From assembly GCA_036898135.1 (NCBI GenBank), contig CM072523.1, positions 27,629,523 to 27,693,522 on the forward strand: 64,000 nucleotides of DNA. The letters are read 5' to 3'. The notes beneath the pieces are model-generated. The model saw only the letters and a list, made by a program, of their open reading frames with translations. It made no database searches and was not told where the DNA came from. The stretch comes from Oncomelania hupensis (Eukaryota; Mollusca; Gastropoda; Littorinimorpha; Pomatiopsidae). Positions 10,504-21,404 of this stretch are shown here, piece after piece. A program made the translations under genes and the position numbers. Within the stretch, counting starts at the first letter, position 1; the number at the start of each line of letters is the position of its first letter.

Positions 10504-12644
10504 GAATTTATTAGGAAATACAACACATACGTTGTCAAAATTTTCGAGGTTTTATTCAATTCTTCCTCAGAGGTAGTGGCTGTTCAAAAGAACTGCCATA
10601 TGTAGTATATGTATGGATATAATACTGCATATATTTATGTCTGTGTATGTCTTAAGTGTGTGTATGTGTTATCTATCTATCTTTCTTTCTATCTATCTGT
10701 GTGTGTGTTTGTGTGTGTGACAGTCGGAGCAGCGTTCAATACATGTTTCGAGATCTGATAATACACCCATGTATGCTAATCGTGACTGTGCATCTCCCAA
10801 ACTTTCAAATTCAACCTACAAAATACAATAACTCCCAATCAAATGACTACATTTCATTAACTTGAGGAGTACCCATTAATTTTGATTCGGTATCAACCAG
10901 TTTGACTCCATTAAACATCTTGAGACAAGTAAATTTCAATTCTAGTCAGATCGACTCTCGCGTACACTCTCACAAAATCCTCGAGTTCACGTCTCGGGTC
11001 CCATCGAAGAAGACAGAGGAGAGACAATTTGTCTCGAACAGTCAATGTTTATCTCCCCTTAAAATCTTCAGCGAGGAGCAAATATCCTTATAAAACTGAA
11101 GCCCAACCGCACACAATTTGAATAATTCTATTGCCATTATGTGATTACAAACATAATTATTCATAGTGCACAATTTGAAAAGTGCACGCTACTCTAAAAA
11201 GAAAAGAGATATTCTGCAAATATGTTACGATAAAATAAAATAATGCAGGGCAATGCTCTAATGCCTGAAAGTGGCAGGGTATTGTTAACCCATGTTTTAT
11301 CTTATGAGTTAATGAAATAACACATTTTTGTGTAATTTCTCAAGGGCCCTAATGCCAACGTGGGGAAGTCTGTGTAATGTAAAATTCCATTTCTTCTCTC
11401 TCCTGCAACACCAAAATGCTAATAGGAACAGGTTAAAGTTTTAGTCGTTAACACAGAGAAAACCGTGGGGATTGTAATTAAGGGCGGGGAAGTGGACAGT
11501 GTGTTGTTGCTGCTGCACCTGCTGTGAATGTGATACCATTGATTATCAGATCTAACTATAGAGGTGGCCATCATCATCGTCTCATCATCATCGTCATCAT
11601 ATTGTTTTCCTTTGTTGCAATTGTATCCCCAGTGGCAGTGTGTTTCGTATTTCCATTACAGGTTTTTTAAAAAATTAAAAAGTACAAAAACATGTCAAGT
11701 AATTTACACTGTTATTTACGCATAGGAATCCACAGACTAACACTAGTTTTCGCTAGTGGACAAAGTTCGTAGAGAATGTTTCAGTGCGTGAACTTCCAGA
11801 CGTGTCATCATCAAACTTGCTGAAACAGCCATTTTCTCCACACGACCTTCACCTTTCGCTGCTTATTATTGATCTTTGTATCGATTTCGTTCACCCCCAA
11901 GCACTCTCATCCTCCACTCTCCAAATAAAAAGAAGAAAACAAGTTGAATAGAAGGGTAGGAGGAGAAAAGGTTAAGGGCTGGAGAGGTTATTCCGAAATT
12001 AAATACACAGCACGGGTATGAATAAATCCGAGAGGTGGGAAGGTTGAACTATATATATTGCCTCGCATTGCGTTACGTTGCCTGGTGTTGTGTGATGTGG
12101 TATGTGTGTGTGCGTGTCCATACGTGTTTTGAAAGATGTGTGTTTGTATGTGTGTGTGTATGTGTGAGTGGGTGAGAGAGAGAGAAAGAGAGAGAGAGAC
12201 GGACAGGGATACAGAGACAAGACAGAGACAGATAAACAATACGAGCTCTAGGGTGACAGAATGCCCCAACCCTACCCGCCCCCTCCCACCCCCCCAAAAA
12301 AAAATAAATAAAATTATATATACTAGTGGTTGCCAGGGTACAAAAACCACTAGTATATATATATATATAAGAATGAAATATAATTAGAAGAAGAAGAAGA
12401 AGAAGAAGAAGAAGAAGAAGAAGAAATATTATATATAATTAATTATGAATGAAAGACTAGCAATACAAGAAATGAAAACCCCGTGTCTAATTTATGTCAC
12501 TTATGCATAACACAAAATAGCACAGCTTTGTTGTATGGTATAATATTTAAAAGCTTAAAAGCCTTTGGCCCTCTAGATACGTCACTGTTTGACTTCATGA
12601 CTTTTTATGATGTAACGCACTGTCGTTAGCCGTTAGGCGTCAGA
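10504..12644. other. gene-free stretch
   Basis: No supported gene. It contains a (GT)n/(GA)n patch at about 12095-12235, a 15-bp-arm inverted repeat at 12317-12331 and 12345-12359 ('tatatactagtggtt'), and (GAA)n at about 12389-12424. Confidence 0.55.
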
Positions 12645-12880
12645 GGCCCACCGCAGTAGCTCAGTGGTAGAGCGTTCGCCTGGCACACTGATGACCCAGG
12701 TTCGAATTCCGTGGTGGGCAAGATAAAAGTTGCCATTACCACTATCCATTTTAGCGGTATGATTGCTCTGGTGGTTCAGTGTTGCTTTATGTCCCTAACA
12801 CCTTTGCGGGAATGGTTATCCCCCGTCTGCCATGTCGCCAATGATGGGTATAGACGTTAACTTCGATGTTCATTCATTAA
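12645..12880 (+). mobile_element. tRNA-derived SINE, family with 'gtggtgggcaagat' body, copy 1
   Basis: The tRNA-like head has A box 'tagctcagtggtagagcg' and B box 'ggttcgaattcc'. The body carries 'gggcaagat', 'gttatcccc' and 'gtctgc' landmarks. The same head and body recur at about 57075-57300 with many substitutions, which identifies a dispersed family. The continuation beyond the tRNA body argues against a real tRNA gene. Confidence 0.8.
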
Positions 12881-12952
12881 GCATCTGTGTAATCTACAAT
12901 ATTACTCAAAAATTTGTGGAATAGTTTTTTTTTTTTTTTGTATTTGTTATCA

Positions 12953-13616
12953 CCATCCCTGACGCACACCGATTGTTGTTCTGAACGTTTCCGATGGCGC
13001 AGTGCATAGCTTCAAATATTTAGGAGCCATTGTATCAGACAATGGGTCCCGACAGGAAGTCCTCTACAGGATCGCACAAACAACTGCTGCCCTGGCGAGG
13101 TTGAAGCCAATTTGGAAAGACGGGATCATCAGTTTACATTCCAAGGTAAGGCTGCTGCGCTCCCTTGTTATCTCCATCTTCCTATATGCTTGCGAAACAT
13201 GGACCCTCACAACAGAATAATACAAAGCATGGAGATGAGGTGCTATAGAAGACTTCTGGGTATTTCCTATACCCAGCACATCACCAAGGACGAAGTCCGA
13301 CAGACCATCACACAAGCCATTAGACAACACGGTGACCTGCTCACAATGGTGAAAAAACGGAAACTCCGATGGTTTGGCCACGTCACCAGATCATCAGGTC
13401 TTGCAAAGACCATCCTGCAAGGCACAGTGCAAGGAAGTAGAAGAAGAGGGAGACCGAAAAAGAGGTGGTAGGACAACATTCGAGAATGGATTGGTTTGAC
13501 ACTGAGCGAAACAATCAGTGTTGCTGAGGACAGGGAAAGATGGAGTACGCTGGTTAAACGATCATCTGTGGTGCCCCTACGACCTCCGAGTTACGGGATA
13601 GGATAGGATAGGATTT
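12953..13616 (+). mobile_element. LINE copy b, 5'-inverted (twin-priming structure), (TAGGA)n tail
   Basis: The sense part (from about 13000) translates with one late break as HSFKYLGAIVSDNGSR, then LLRSLVISIFLYACETWTL, LLGISYTQHIT and RWFGHVTRSSGLAKTILQG. These are the C-terminal blocks of this LINE's reverse-transcriptase ORF. It ends in 'gggataggataggatagg'. The first 47 bp (12953-12999) are the same element in antisense: their reverse complement encodes AIGN and RTTIGVRQG, residues from the RT palm that should lie well upstream. Antisense 5' part joined to sense 3' part, with the middle missing, is the recognised product of twin priming. Confidence 0.85.
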
Positions 13617-14074
13617 GTTATCAACTTGGTTCTTAAAAGCATTTACCGAGTCCAACTCAACGACTTCAAAACGGACAAGGACACAGATAAAGTGAATAGC
13701 ATGCACTGTGAAGACAAATCGTTTGGAATCATTGCATCATGCACAATGCGTAAGCACAGTAACCCATTAGCTTGGAACCCCCATTATGCTATACATGTAA
13801 AGAATGATAATAGCTGTTAATTACCCAGCTACTGCTGAACGCTGTAAATCGACTCCACTATGCAATAATTAATCAAACAGCCATGATTAGCTCCACGTCC
13901 CACAACAGTAATAATAATACAGGTTTACTGACAACGTAATTGCATGGTCCTTCATTGTCACATTCTTTTCTGTCGGCGGTCGTGACGACCAATCATAGAA
14001 AACAGGAACAGCAGACGTTTTCACATGCGCGCCGTGATAAATGCACATCCTTCTAAAACACTGCAAAGTAAAGT

Positions 14075-14136
<62 letters not shown>

Positions 14137-14771
14137 CACACACACACACGTTACACACACACGCGCGCGCTCACACACAAACAACACCACACATTTATGC
14201 ACACTCACACTTACACATAATACAAATTTCCGCTGAATGTCACGACTTAAAATACATTACCATTAAATTAATAAGCAAAACACAATAAGTCATATTACCC
14301 AAAATAATAAATAATACAGTAATTGTGTAAGTTAAAAATATAATTAACGGACTTTCTGGTTACGTGTGTCACATAAGGTCCCCCCCCCCCCCCCCCCCCC
14401 CCCGCCTGTTTACGGTAAAATAGGGAGAGGAAAAAAAACGGTGGGTAGATCGGCTTCTATTTTTTTAAAAACCTTTTCCACCTAAAGTACGATTTTTTTG
14501 GTGTTTAGCAAAAAAAAATTCCAGACAATCCCACAAAAATGTAGGGTCGGGACAAAAAAATGTGAATCGGTCGGGATACCGTAAACAGCCTTTTTTTTTG
14601 AGGGGGGGGGGGGGGCGGGGGGGAGGATAGGGGGCGAGGGGTCTAATATGTATTCATGATAGATGACTGCGTGTCTGACACTCAGTTTGCATGTCTGATG
14701 GCCAGAAGGTATACATAAATTCCTATAAATCCTGATCATAAATGTCAGGCTTCTGCCACTGCGAACTTTAT

Positions 14772-14860
<89 letters not shown>

Positions 14861-15863
14861 TGGGTTGTCGGTTGTGAGGAATTGTTGGGTGGAGGACGGA
14901 TAGAAAGTCAGGCGAGGGGAGGGGAGGGAAGAGAAAGAGGTAGAGGGGAGAGGGCAAAGGGGAGAGGGGGGGACCGAGGCACATTGCTGATTTTTTGCAG
15001 TCAAACCCTTTCTTAGCATATGACTCATGCCCTCTAAAGTCAGGTAAAAAAAAACTTTGCGCTACGCTCATCACCTTCACAGGTACCCAAGGAAATTGGA
15101 ACTGAGAATTGAATAAGCGATTATATCCCTGAAAGCACAAGTTTGTAAATGGCGAGTAAGTGTTTCGGCATAAACACTTGTATTAACGAGAAAATACAAA
15201 ATTATTGTGTAGTTATTGTTCATTAAGTTTGCTACCGACAGGGGAAAACAATAATTATATTTCAAAGGAAACCAACAATTCCGTGAAATTAATGGTAATC
15301 ATTCGTGAAAATAAGACATAAGAAATGTTACTCGTCCAAAGTACTATATTGGAAAACTTATTTCCGGCTATGCAAAACAGAAAGAATAACAATACAAATA
15401 ATAAAAATTGACCAGCACATCAATCATATTATGTATACAGTGCACTTACTTCTCAGGATCAGATTCTTGGTCAATTAACGAACTACTAAGAGATTAAACA
15501 TCGTCGTTTTTTTTTCTCGCTTCGAAAAATGAGTTTAAGTAGAAAAAATATGATTAAAAAAAATACAGCTATAATTTAAGTTGTTTTGTTATTTTTAAAG
15601 TCAAAATTTCTCTAATTAAATTAAAAAAAATCACAATAATGTTTAATCTCTTAGTAGTTAATTAAATATGCATTGTATATTATATTTCAAGGACTTAGGG
15701 AATAAACATTCGTCTTAACATACAGGTGCATTTTAACTAAAATAGTAGAGTTAATATTCTTCTACGTGTAATGATATTTGTATGTATTTCGGTACATTTC
15801 GGTACTAACACTACTTCCGGTTCGTGTCGTCATAAATGGGGCTGACTCAGAGACTGACGTGTA
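13617..15863. other. gene-free stretch rich in simple repeats
   Basis: No supported gene. It contains (CT)n at about 14080-14133 followed by (CA)n, a poly-C run at about 14381-14403, a poly-G run near 14600, and (GA)n at about 14776-14857. The remainder is AT-rich. Confidence 0.6.
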
Positions 15864-17000
15864 TATGGGGCGCCATGTGTCCATTTATTCTATGTGACCA
15901 TTCTATACATAGAATAAATTATATGCACATAGAAAGCATTCTATGCACACAAAAAGCATTCATTAGTTGAAATTCCATTTATAAAAAAGAAACCAATATT
16001 GTAAGTCATAGAATAAAATTCTTTGTATAGAATAACATTCTATAATATAGTGTAAAATTCTATGTCCATAATACAATTCTATGTATAGAATAACATTTTA
16101 TAATAGAGAATAATATTCTATGTATGTAATACAATTCTATATTATAGAATGCACTTGTATGCATAGAATTATATTCTATAACATAGAATGAATTCTATTA
16201 CAAAGAATGAATTCTATAACATAGAATGAATTCTTTAAAATAAAATAAATTGCATGACATAGAATGAATCCTATACGCATAGAATTCATTCTATAACATA
16301 GAATGAATTCTTTAACATAAAATAAATTATATGACATACAATGAATTCTATGTGCATAGAATAAATTGTATAACATAGAATGAATTCTATAATAAAGAAT
16401 GAATTCTATATGCATAGAATGAATTTTATAGCATAGAATGAATTCTATGACATAGAATGAATTCTATGACATAGAATGAATTCTATGACATAGAATGAAT
16501 TCTATGACATAGAATGAATTCTATAGCATAGAATGAATTCTATGACATAGAATTTATTCTATAGCATAGAATGAATTCTATGTTACAGAATGAATTCTAT
16601 GTCATAGAATTCATTCTATGTCATAGAATTCATTCTATGTTATAGAATTCATTCTATGTTATAGAATTCATTCTATGCTATAGTATAAATTCTATGTCAT
16701 AGATTTCATTCTATGTCATAGAATTCATTCTATATTATAGAATTCATTCTATGTCATCTTATTCATTCTATGTTATACTATTCATTCTATGCTATAGAAT
16801 TCATTCTATGTCATAGAATTCATTCTATGTCATAGAATTCATTCTATGTTATAGAATGAAATCAATATAAAAACTTTTTTTTTAAATAGTAAAAACTGGG
16901 GCACTGTCAAGGTATATAGAACATTTTGTATGGCATGGGACTGTATTGCAGAGAGATACACATTGCCACATCCCATCACCACACCACATCACTCTACATC
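15864..17000 (+). repeat. left inverted arm of the fold-back element
   Basis: The outer 330 bp are mixed sequence. About 16180-16860 is a tandem array of the 19-bp unit 'gaattctatgacatagaat', in which 'attctatg-a-cataga-at' is a palindrome around one central base. The array switches orientation register near 16590-16610. The inner part (16870-17000) is unique sequence that is mirrored at about 18905-19030. Confidence 0.85.
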
Positions 17001-17285
17001 AATGGCTGACGTACGTTGGCACGTGGCGCGGGAATAACAACGCGGTCATGGCTTCTTTTAGCTCGCTCGCGTGTACTCCAATGCTGCTTAAAAATTTTAA
17101 ATTTACCGACAATTTGGGACTGTATTGCAGAGAGATACACATTGCCACATCCCATCACCACACCACATCACTCTACATCAATGGCTGACGTACGTTGGCA
17201 CGTGGCGCGGGAATAACAACGCGGTCATGGCTTCTTTTAGCTCGCTCGCGTGTACTCCAATGCTGCTTAAAAATTTTAAATTATT
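16937..17285 (+). repeat. 179-bp direct repeat, two copies, in the fold-back core
   Basis: The block starting 'gggactgtattgcagagaga' at 16937 recurs at 17116 almost identically, up to 'gcttaaaaattttaaatt'. It contains 'ggctgacgtacgttggcacg' and 'gtggcgcgggaataac'. Related inverted pieces occur at about 17515-17545 and 17955-17970. Confidence 0.9.
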
Positions 17286-18009
17286 TGGGATATTGTGATG
17301 TTTTGAACATAGCACACTCGTGCAATATGATTACAGAGCGATTTGTCACTGACATTCAGTTTAGAGTTGACGACATGCAGTGCTTCATCATTTGCGCTCG
17401 AAGTGGAAATCAATGAAAGGAAATGTTCTTTACTTTGCAGAAAGCGTTTTACGTCGGAGTTTAGAGCATCCAAACGCAGCACAGTACTTCACCATTTTCA
17501 AACTCGATCTCGCTGTGTTATTCCCGCAGCACGTGGCCGCCACGCCTTTGTGCATAGCGCCCTGGGGGGCCGCTTGGGGTGAAAATAGATTTTTTGCAAT
17601 AATCAGCTTTATGAACCTTTCATTTATTATGTCTCAGAGTTGTATAGCAATATTCGACCTTTAAATATATTAATTATTGCTTTTTATGAGTGTACAGTAC
17701 GGTTATTTCTTCGGTATTGAGCGAAAAGAACTGATTATTTAATTAGATTTTGTCACTATAAACCCTTACAGAACCTCAGCACATTGTAATGAAAAAAGCA
17801 AGCACGCAGGGGCGGAGGGGGGGGGGAGGGTGTGACGTCAATTATTTTTATCGCTACGCGATCTGCTCACATTAATTATACCTTCGAAGAAGAACAAGAA
17901 ACCTAAATGCTTGTTCACGAAATTATGATGTCTGATAAAGCTGCAGAGCGCTTGGTACGTCAGCCATTTCTTCAGTTCTCGCGCGCGTGCAAGGCTCCAC
18001 TGTCCCTTT

Positions 18010-18480
18010 ATACGTCATAGCCTCGTTTCACATAGAATGACCTAGTTGCTATGAGCATTCTATGTTATAGAATGCATTCTATGTTATAGAATGAACATTC
18101 TATGTTATAGAAATTGGATTCTATGTTATAGAATGAACATTCTAAGTTATAGAATGGATTCTATGTTATAGAATGAACATTCTATGTTATAGAATGAATT
18201 CTATGTTATAGAATGACCATTCTATGTTATAGAATGAACATTCTATGTTATAGAATGCATTCTATGTGCACCAAATGTAAAAAACAATTCTATGAAAATA
18301 GAATGTATTGAGTGTTGCGAATAAAATCCATTTTATGTTAAAAAAAGGAATTTTATGTCATACAATTCTTGCTGTGTTATACAATTAATTCTATATACAT
18401 ATAATTCATTTCATTCACATAAAATTAAAAAACACAACTAATAAATTGTAACAAAATTTAGAATTTAAAAAAAAGATATT
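18010..18480. repeat. third satellite block in the fold-back core
   Basis: A tandem array of a 21-bp variant ('attctatgttatagaatgaac') runs at about 18050-18270. It is followed by degenerate copies to about 18420. Confidence 0.85.
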
Positions 18481-18904
18481 GTATGACACATCACCACATC
18501 GCATCATTACCACATCGATCACATCATCACATCACATCACTGCATCACATTGCTTCATCACCATCATCGTGAAAACGCACCACCACATAAAATCACATCA
18601 TATCAACAAATCATCACATCACATCAGCCGACATCACAGCAGCAGCACATCTTCACATTGCAGCAGACAGCACATATGGCATCAGTGAATCACATCACAT
18701 AATCTAATCACCCCACCCCTCCCACCCATCACATTTGTGGTGCAGTGTGGTGTGATTTAGAGTGATGTAGTGTGGTGATGTGATGTGGTAATGTGTATGT
18801 ATGTATCTGCAATACAGTTCTATTATGCCTTAAAAGCAGTGAATCAGACCACATCATCACATAACCTAATCACTCAACCACACCTACCCATCACATTTGT
18901 GGTG
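18481..18904. repeat. CACAT/ATCAC-rich tract and duplicated block in the fold-back core
   Basis: 18481-18690 is dominated by CATCA/CACAT words. A segment of about 150 bp containing 'cccatcacatttgtggtgca' at about 18725 recurs at about 18888. Confidence 0.7.
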
Positions 18905-20085
18905 CAGTGTAATGTAGAGTGATGTGGTGTGGTGATGGGATGTGGCATACATATCTCTCTGCAATACAGTCCCATGCCATTAAAAATGTTCTCTATACCT
19001 TGACAGTGCCCCAGTTTTTACTATTTTAAAAAAAAGTGTATATATTGATTTCATTCTATAACATAGAATGAAGTCTATGACATAGAATGAATTCTATGAC
19101 ATAGAATGAATTCTATGACATAGAATGAATTCTATGACATAGAATGAATTCTATAACATAGAATGAATAAGATGACATAGAATGAATTCTATGACATAGA
19201 ATGAATTCTATAACATATAATGAATTCTATGACATAGAATTTATTCTATAGCATAGAATGAATTCTATGTCATAGAATTCATTCTATGCTATAGAATTCA
19301 TTCTATGTTATAGAATTCATTCTATGCTATAGAATAAATTCTATGTCATAGAATTCATTCTATGCTATAGAATTCATTCTATGTTATAGAATTCATTCTA
19401 TGCTATAGAATTCATTCTATGTTATAGAATTCATTCTATGTCATAGAATTCATTCTATGTCGTCTTATTCATTCTATGTTATACAATTCATTCTATGCCT
19501 ATATAATTCATTCTATGTCATAGAATGAATTCTATGTCATAGAATTTATTCTATGCTATAAAATTCATTATATGCATATATAATTCATTCTTTATTATAT
19601 AATTCATTCTATGTTATACAATTTATTCTATGCACATAGAATTCAGTTTATGTCATATAATTTATTTTATGTTAAAGAATTCATTCTATGTTATAGAATG
19701 AATTGTATGCACATGGAATGCATTCTATGTTATAGAATTCATTCTTTGTAATAGAATTCATTCTATGTTATAGAATACAATTCTATGCATACAAGTGCAT
19801 TCTATAATATAGAATTGTATTACATACATAGAATCTTAGTCTCTATTATAAAATGTTATTCTATACATAGAATTTTATTATGGACATAGAATTTTACACT
19901 ATATTATAGAATGTTATTCTATACAAAGAATTTTATTCTATGACTTACAATATTGGTTTCTTTTTTATAAATGGAATTTCAACTAATGAATGCTTTTTGT
20001 GTGCATAGAATGCTTTCTATGTGCATATAATTTATTCTATGTATAGAATAGTCACATAGAATAAATGGACACATGGCGCCCCATA
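18905..20085 (-). repeat. right inverted arm of the fold-back element
   Basis: This is the reverse complement of the left arm. Unique inner sequence lies at 18905-19050, the 19-bp palindromic satellite at about 19050-19760, and the mixed outer part to 20085. Both arms share the same order of landmarks. Confidence 0.85.
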
Positions 20086-20346
20086 GTATAAATAAATACA
20101 ACTCCAGCTGAGCAACTCCGCACCATCTTCTAATCTGTCATAATTGGAAGCTAGCTGTACGTGCTGTAACATATCTCGGGTTCAAAATATTGCACTACGT
20201 ATAGGCCTACATCAAGTGCTTGTTTACCATGTTCCTTTCGGAGTCCAGCTCCGAAGAACATGAAGAAGAAGAAAATATCAACATCATAGCCGAAGAAGCG
20301 CAGGGTGGACTGGGAGTTAGTTATTCAGTGATTACAGGGTGCATCG
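20086..20346. other. spacer between fold-back element and dispersed repeat
   Basis: It includes the start of a 75-codon frame (20220-20447) with an acidic Glu-rich stretch (EEHEEEENINI). That frame runs into the repeat, and I do not recognise the protein. Confidence 0.4.
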
Positions 20347-20640
20347 GACTGCAAAGAGCCGAATCAGGACCACAAATCAAGACCACAACTTCGCCGAAAG
20401 ATGACTCACCCCCGATCCGCATAAAAGATCTGCCGAAACAACCCTAGAGGCAACACTGAAGGCACTCCACCAATCGATCAACCCACAATAAAGACATCCC
20501 ACGCAAGGGACGCTGAGGCCATACTCCAACCTATCGAACCCCCGTTTACAAAAAGAAACTAGAACACAAGCTACAAAATATCAACAAAACACACACATAT
20601 AAAATGCCCACACCGCCAAATAATAACATCATAGGAAGCC
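20347..20640 (+). repeat. unclassified dispersed repeat, copy 2
   Basis: This is the uninterrupted partner of the copy at 7013-7517, with the same order of landmarks. It shows the pre-insertion state of the site where the SINE landed in copy 1 ('accctagaggcaacactgaa'). Confidence 0.75.
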
Positions 20641-21404
20641 CCAGTGACCATTTGGCAGAAAGCGTCCAATATTCCCAAGCCGATCCAAAAAAACTCACAC
20701 ACAAATGAGGAGTTTTGTCCCGGAAGAGTTTTCAAGAAAAAAAAGTAGGTGATTTGTCTAGTGAAGAATAAGATAGTATAGTATTACTATTAGTAGATTG
20801 ATATAACAGAGTAGGAATGAGAAAGTTCAATGAGAAAGACAGCGACGATGGGAATTTAAAGCACTAAATTTCCAGAAAGTGGGGATTCTATTTATACTGA
20901 AACCTTCGGTACCCCCACGATGGGCAGGGTGGGGAGTGGGGAGGGGGGGGGGGTGCACTGGGAGCTGTATCAGTGTGTGAAATGGCTGAGGTACAACACA
21001 GTAATTTATACAGATGACAAATTGTTGAATTTAACTTTACGCCACAAAAGCAGGTCAAGTCTTGAGAATACTTCTCAACACAATGACAATACTACTGTTT
21101 GGTCAAGTTTTAGGAATATAATAACTGACCACAATACTGACTGGCAGGTGACCTTGGCTGATAATTTTTACGAGCATTGGCTCAAGACCACTAGTGACTG
21201 ACTGTGATAACACACTGACAAGATAATGGAACAAACACTCCATTGCTAACTTGACCTTAATGACAGATGCTCAGCTGCTTGTTAATAATAATGCCATAAC
21301 GGACTTGTAAGCCTAAGTATTAGTACCATTATTATGGCTACAATTATTGCTTCTGACTACTAGTAGCCTATTAGTACCAATAATAATACTGTTCCTAGTC
21401 TATA
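20641..21404. other. gene-free stretch
   Basis: I see no supported gene. A poly-G run lies near 20940-20952. Part of the right end may belong to the LINE that follows. Confidence 0.45.

Larger units (their letters stand above)
15864..20085. mobile_element. 4.2-kb fold-back element with satellite-built inverted arms
   Basis: The ends are perfect inverted copies: 'tatggggcgccatgtgtcc' starts at 15864 and its reverse complement ends at 20085. Both flanks read GTA (15861-15863 and 20086-20088). This fits a 3-bp target duplication; alternatively a TA duplication with ends starting TGGGG. The arms (about 1.1 kb each) match with only a handful of differences over the outermost 330 bp, including non-satellite landmarks such as 'aaaaaagaaaccaatattg'. 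Towards the centre each arm becomes a long array of a 19-bp unit. I recognise no transposase in the 1.9-kb core, so the element looks non-autonomous. Its architecture resembles fold-back (FB/Tu-like) elements, whose inverted ends also contain short tandem repeats. Confidence 0.85.

Noticed and set aside
16176..16415. Minus-strand frame with repeated Ile/Leu/Tyr/Arg words
   Set aside because: Translation of the 19-bp satellite (period not divisible by three, so the frame cycles).
16180..19760. Regular short repeats suggesting a CRISPR array
   Set aside because: The units are contiguous palindromic satellites without unique spacers, in a eukaryotic genome.
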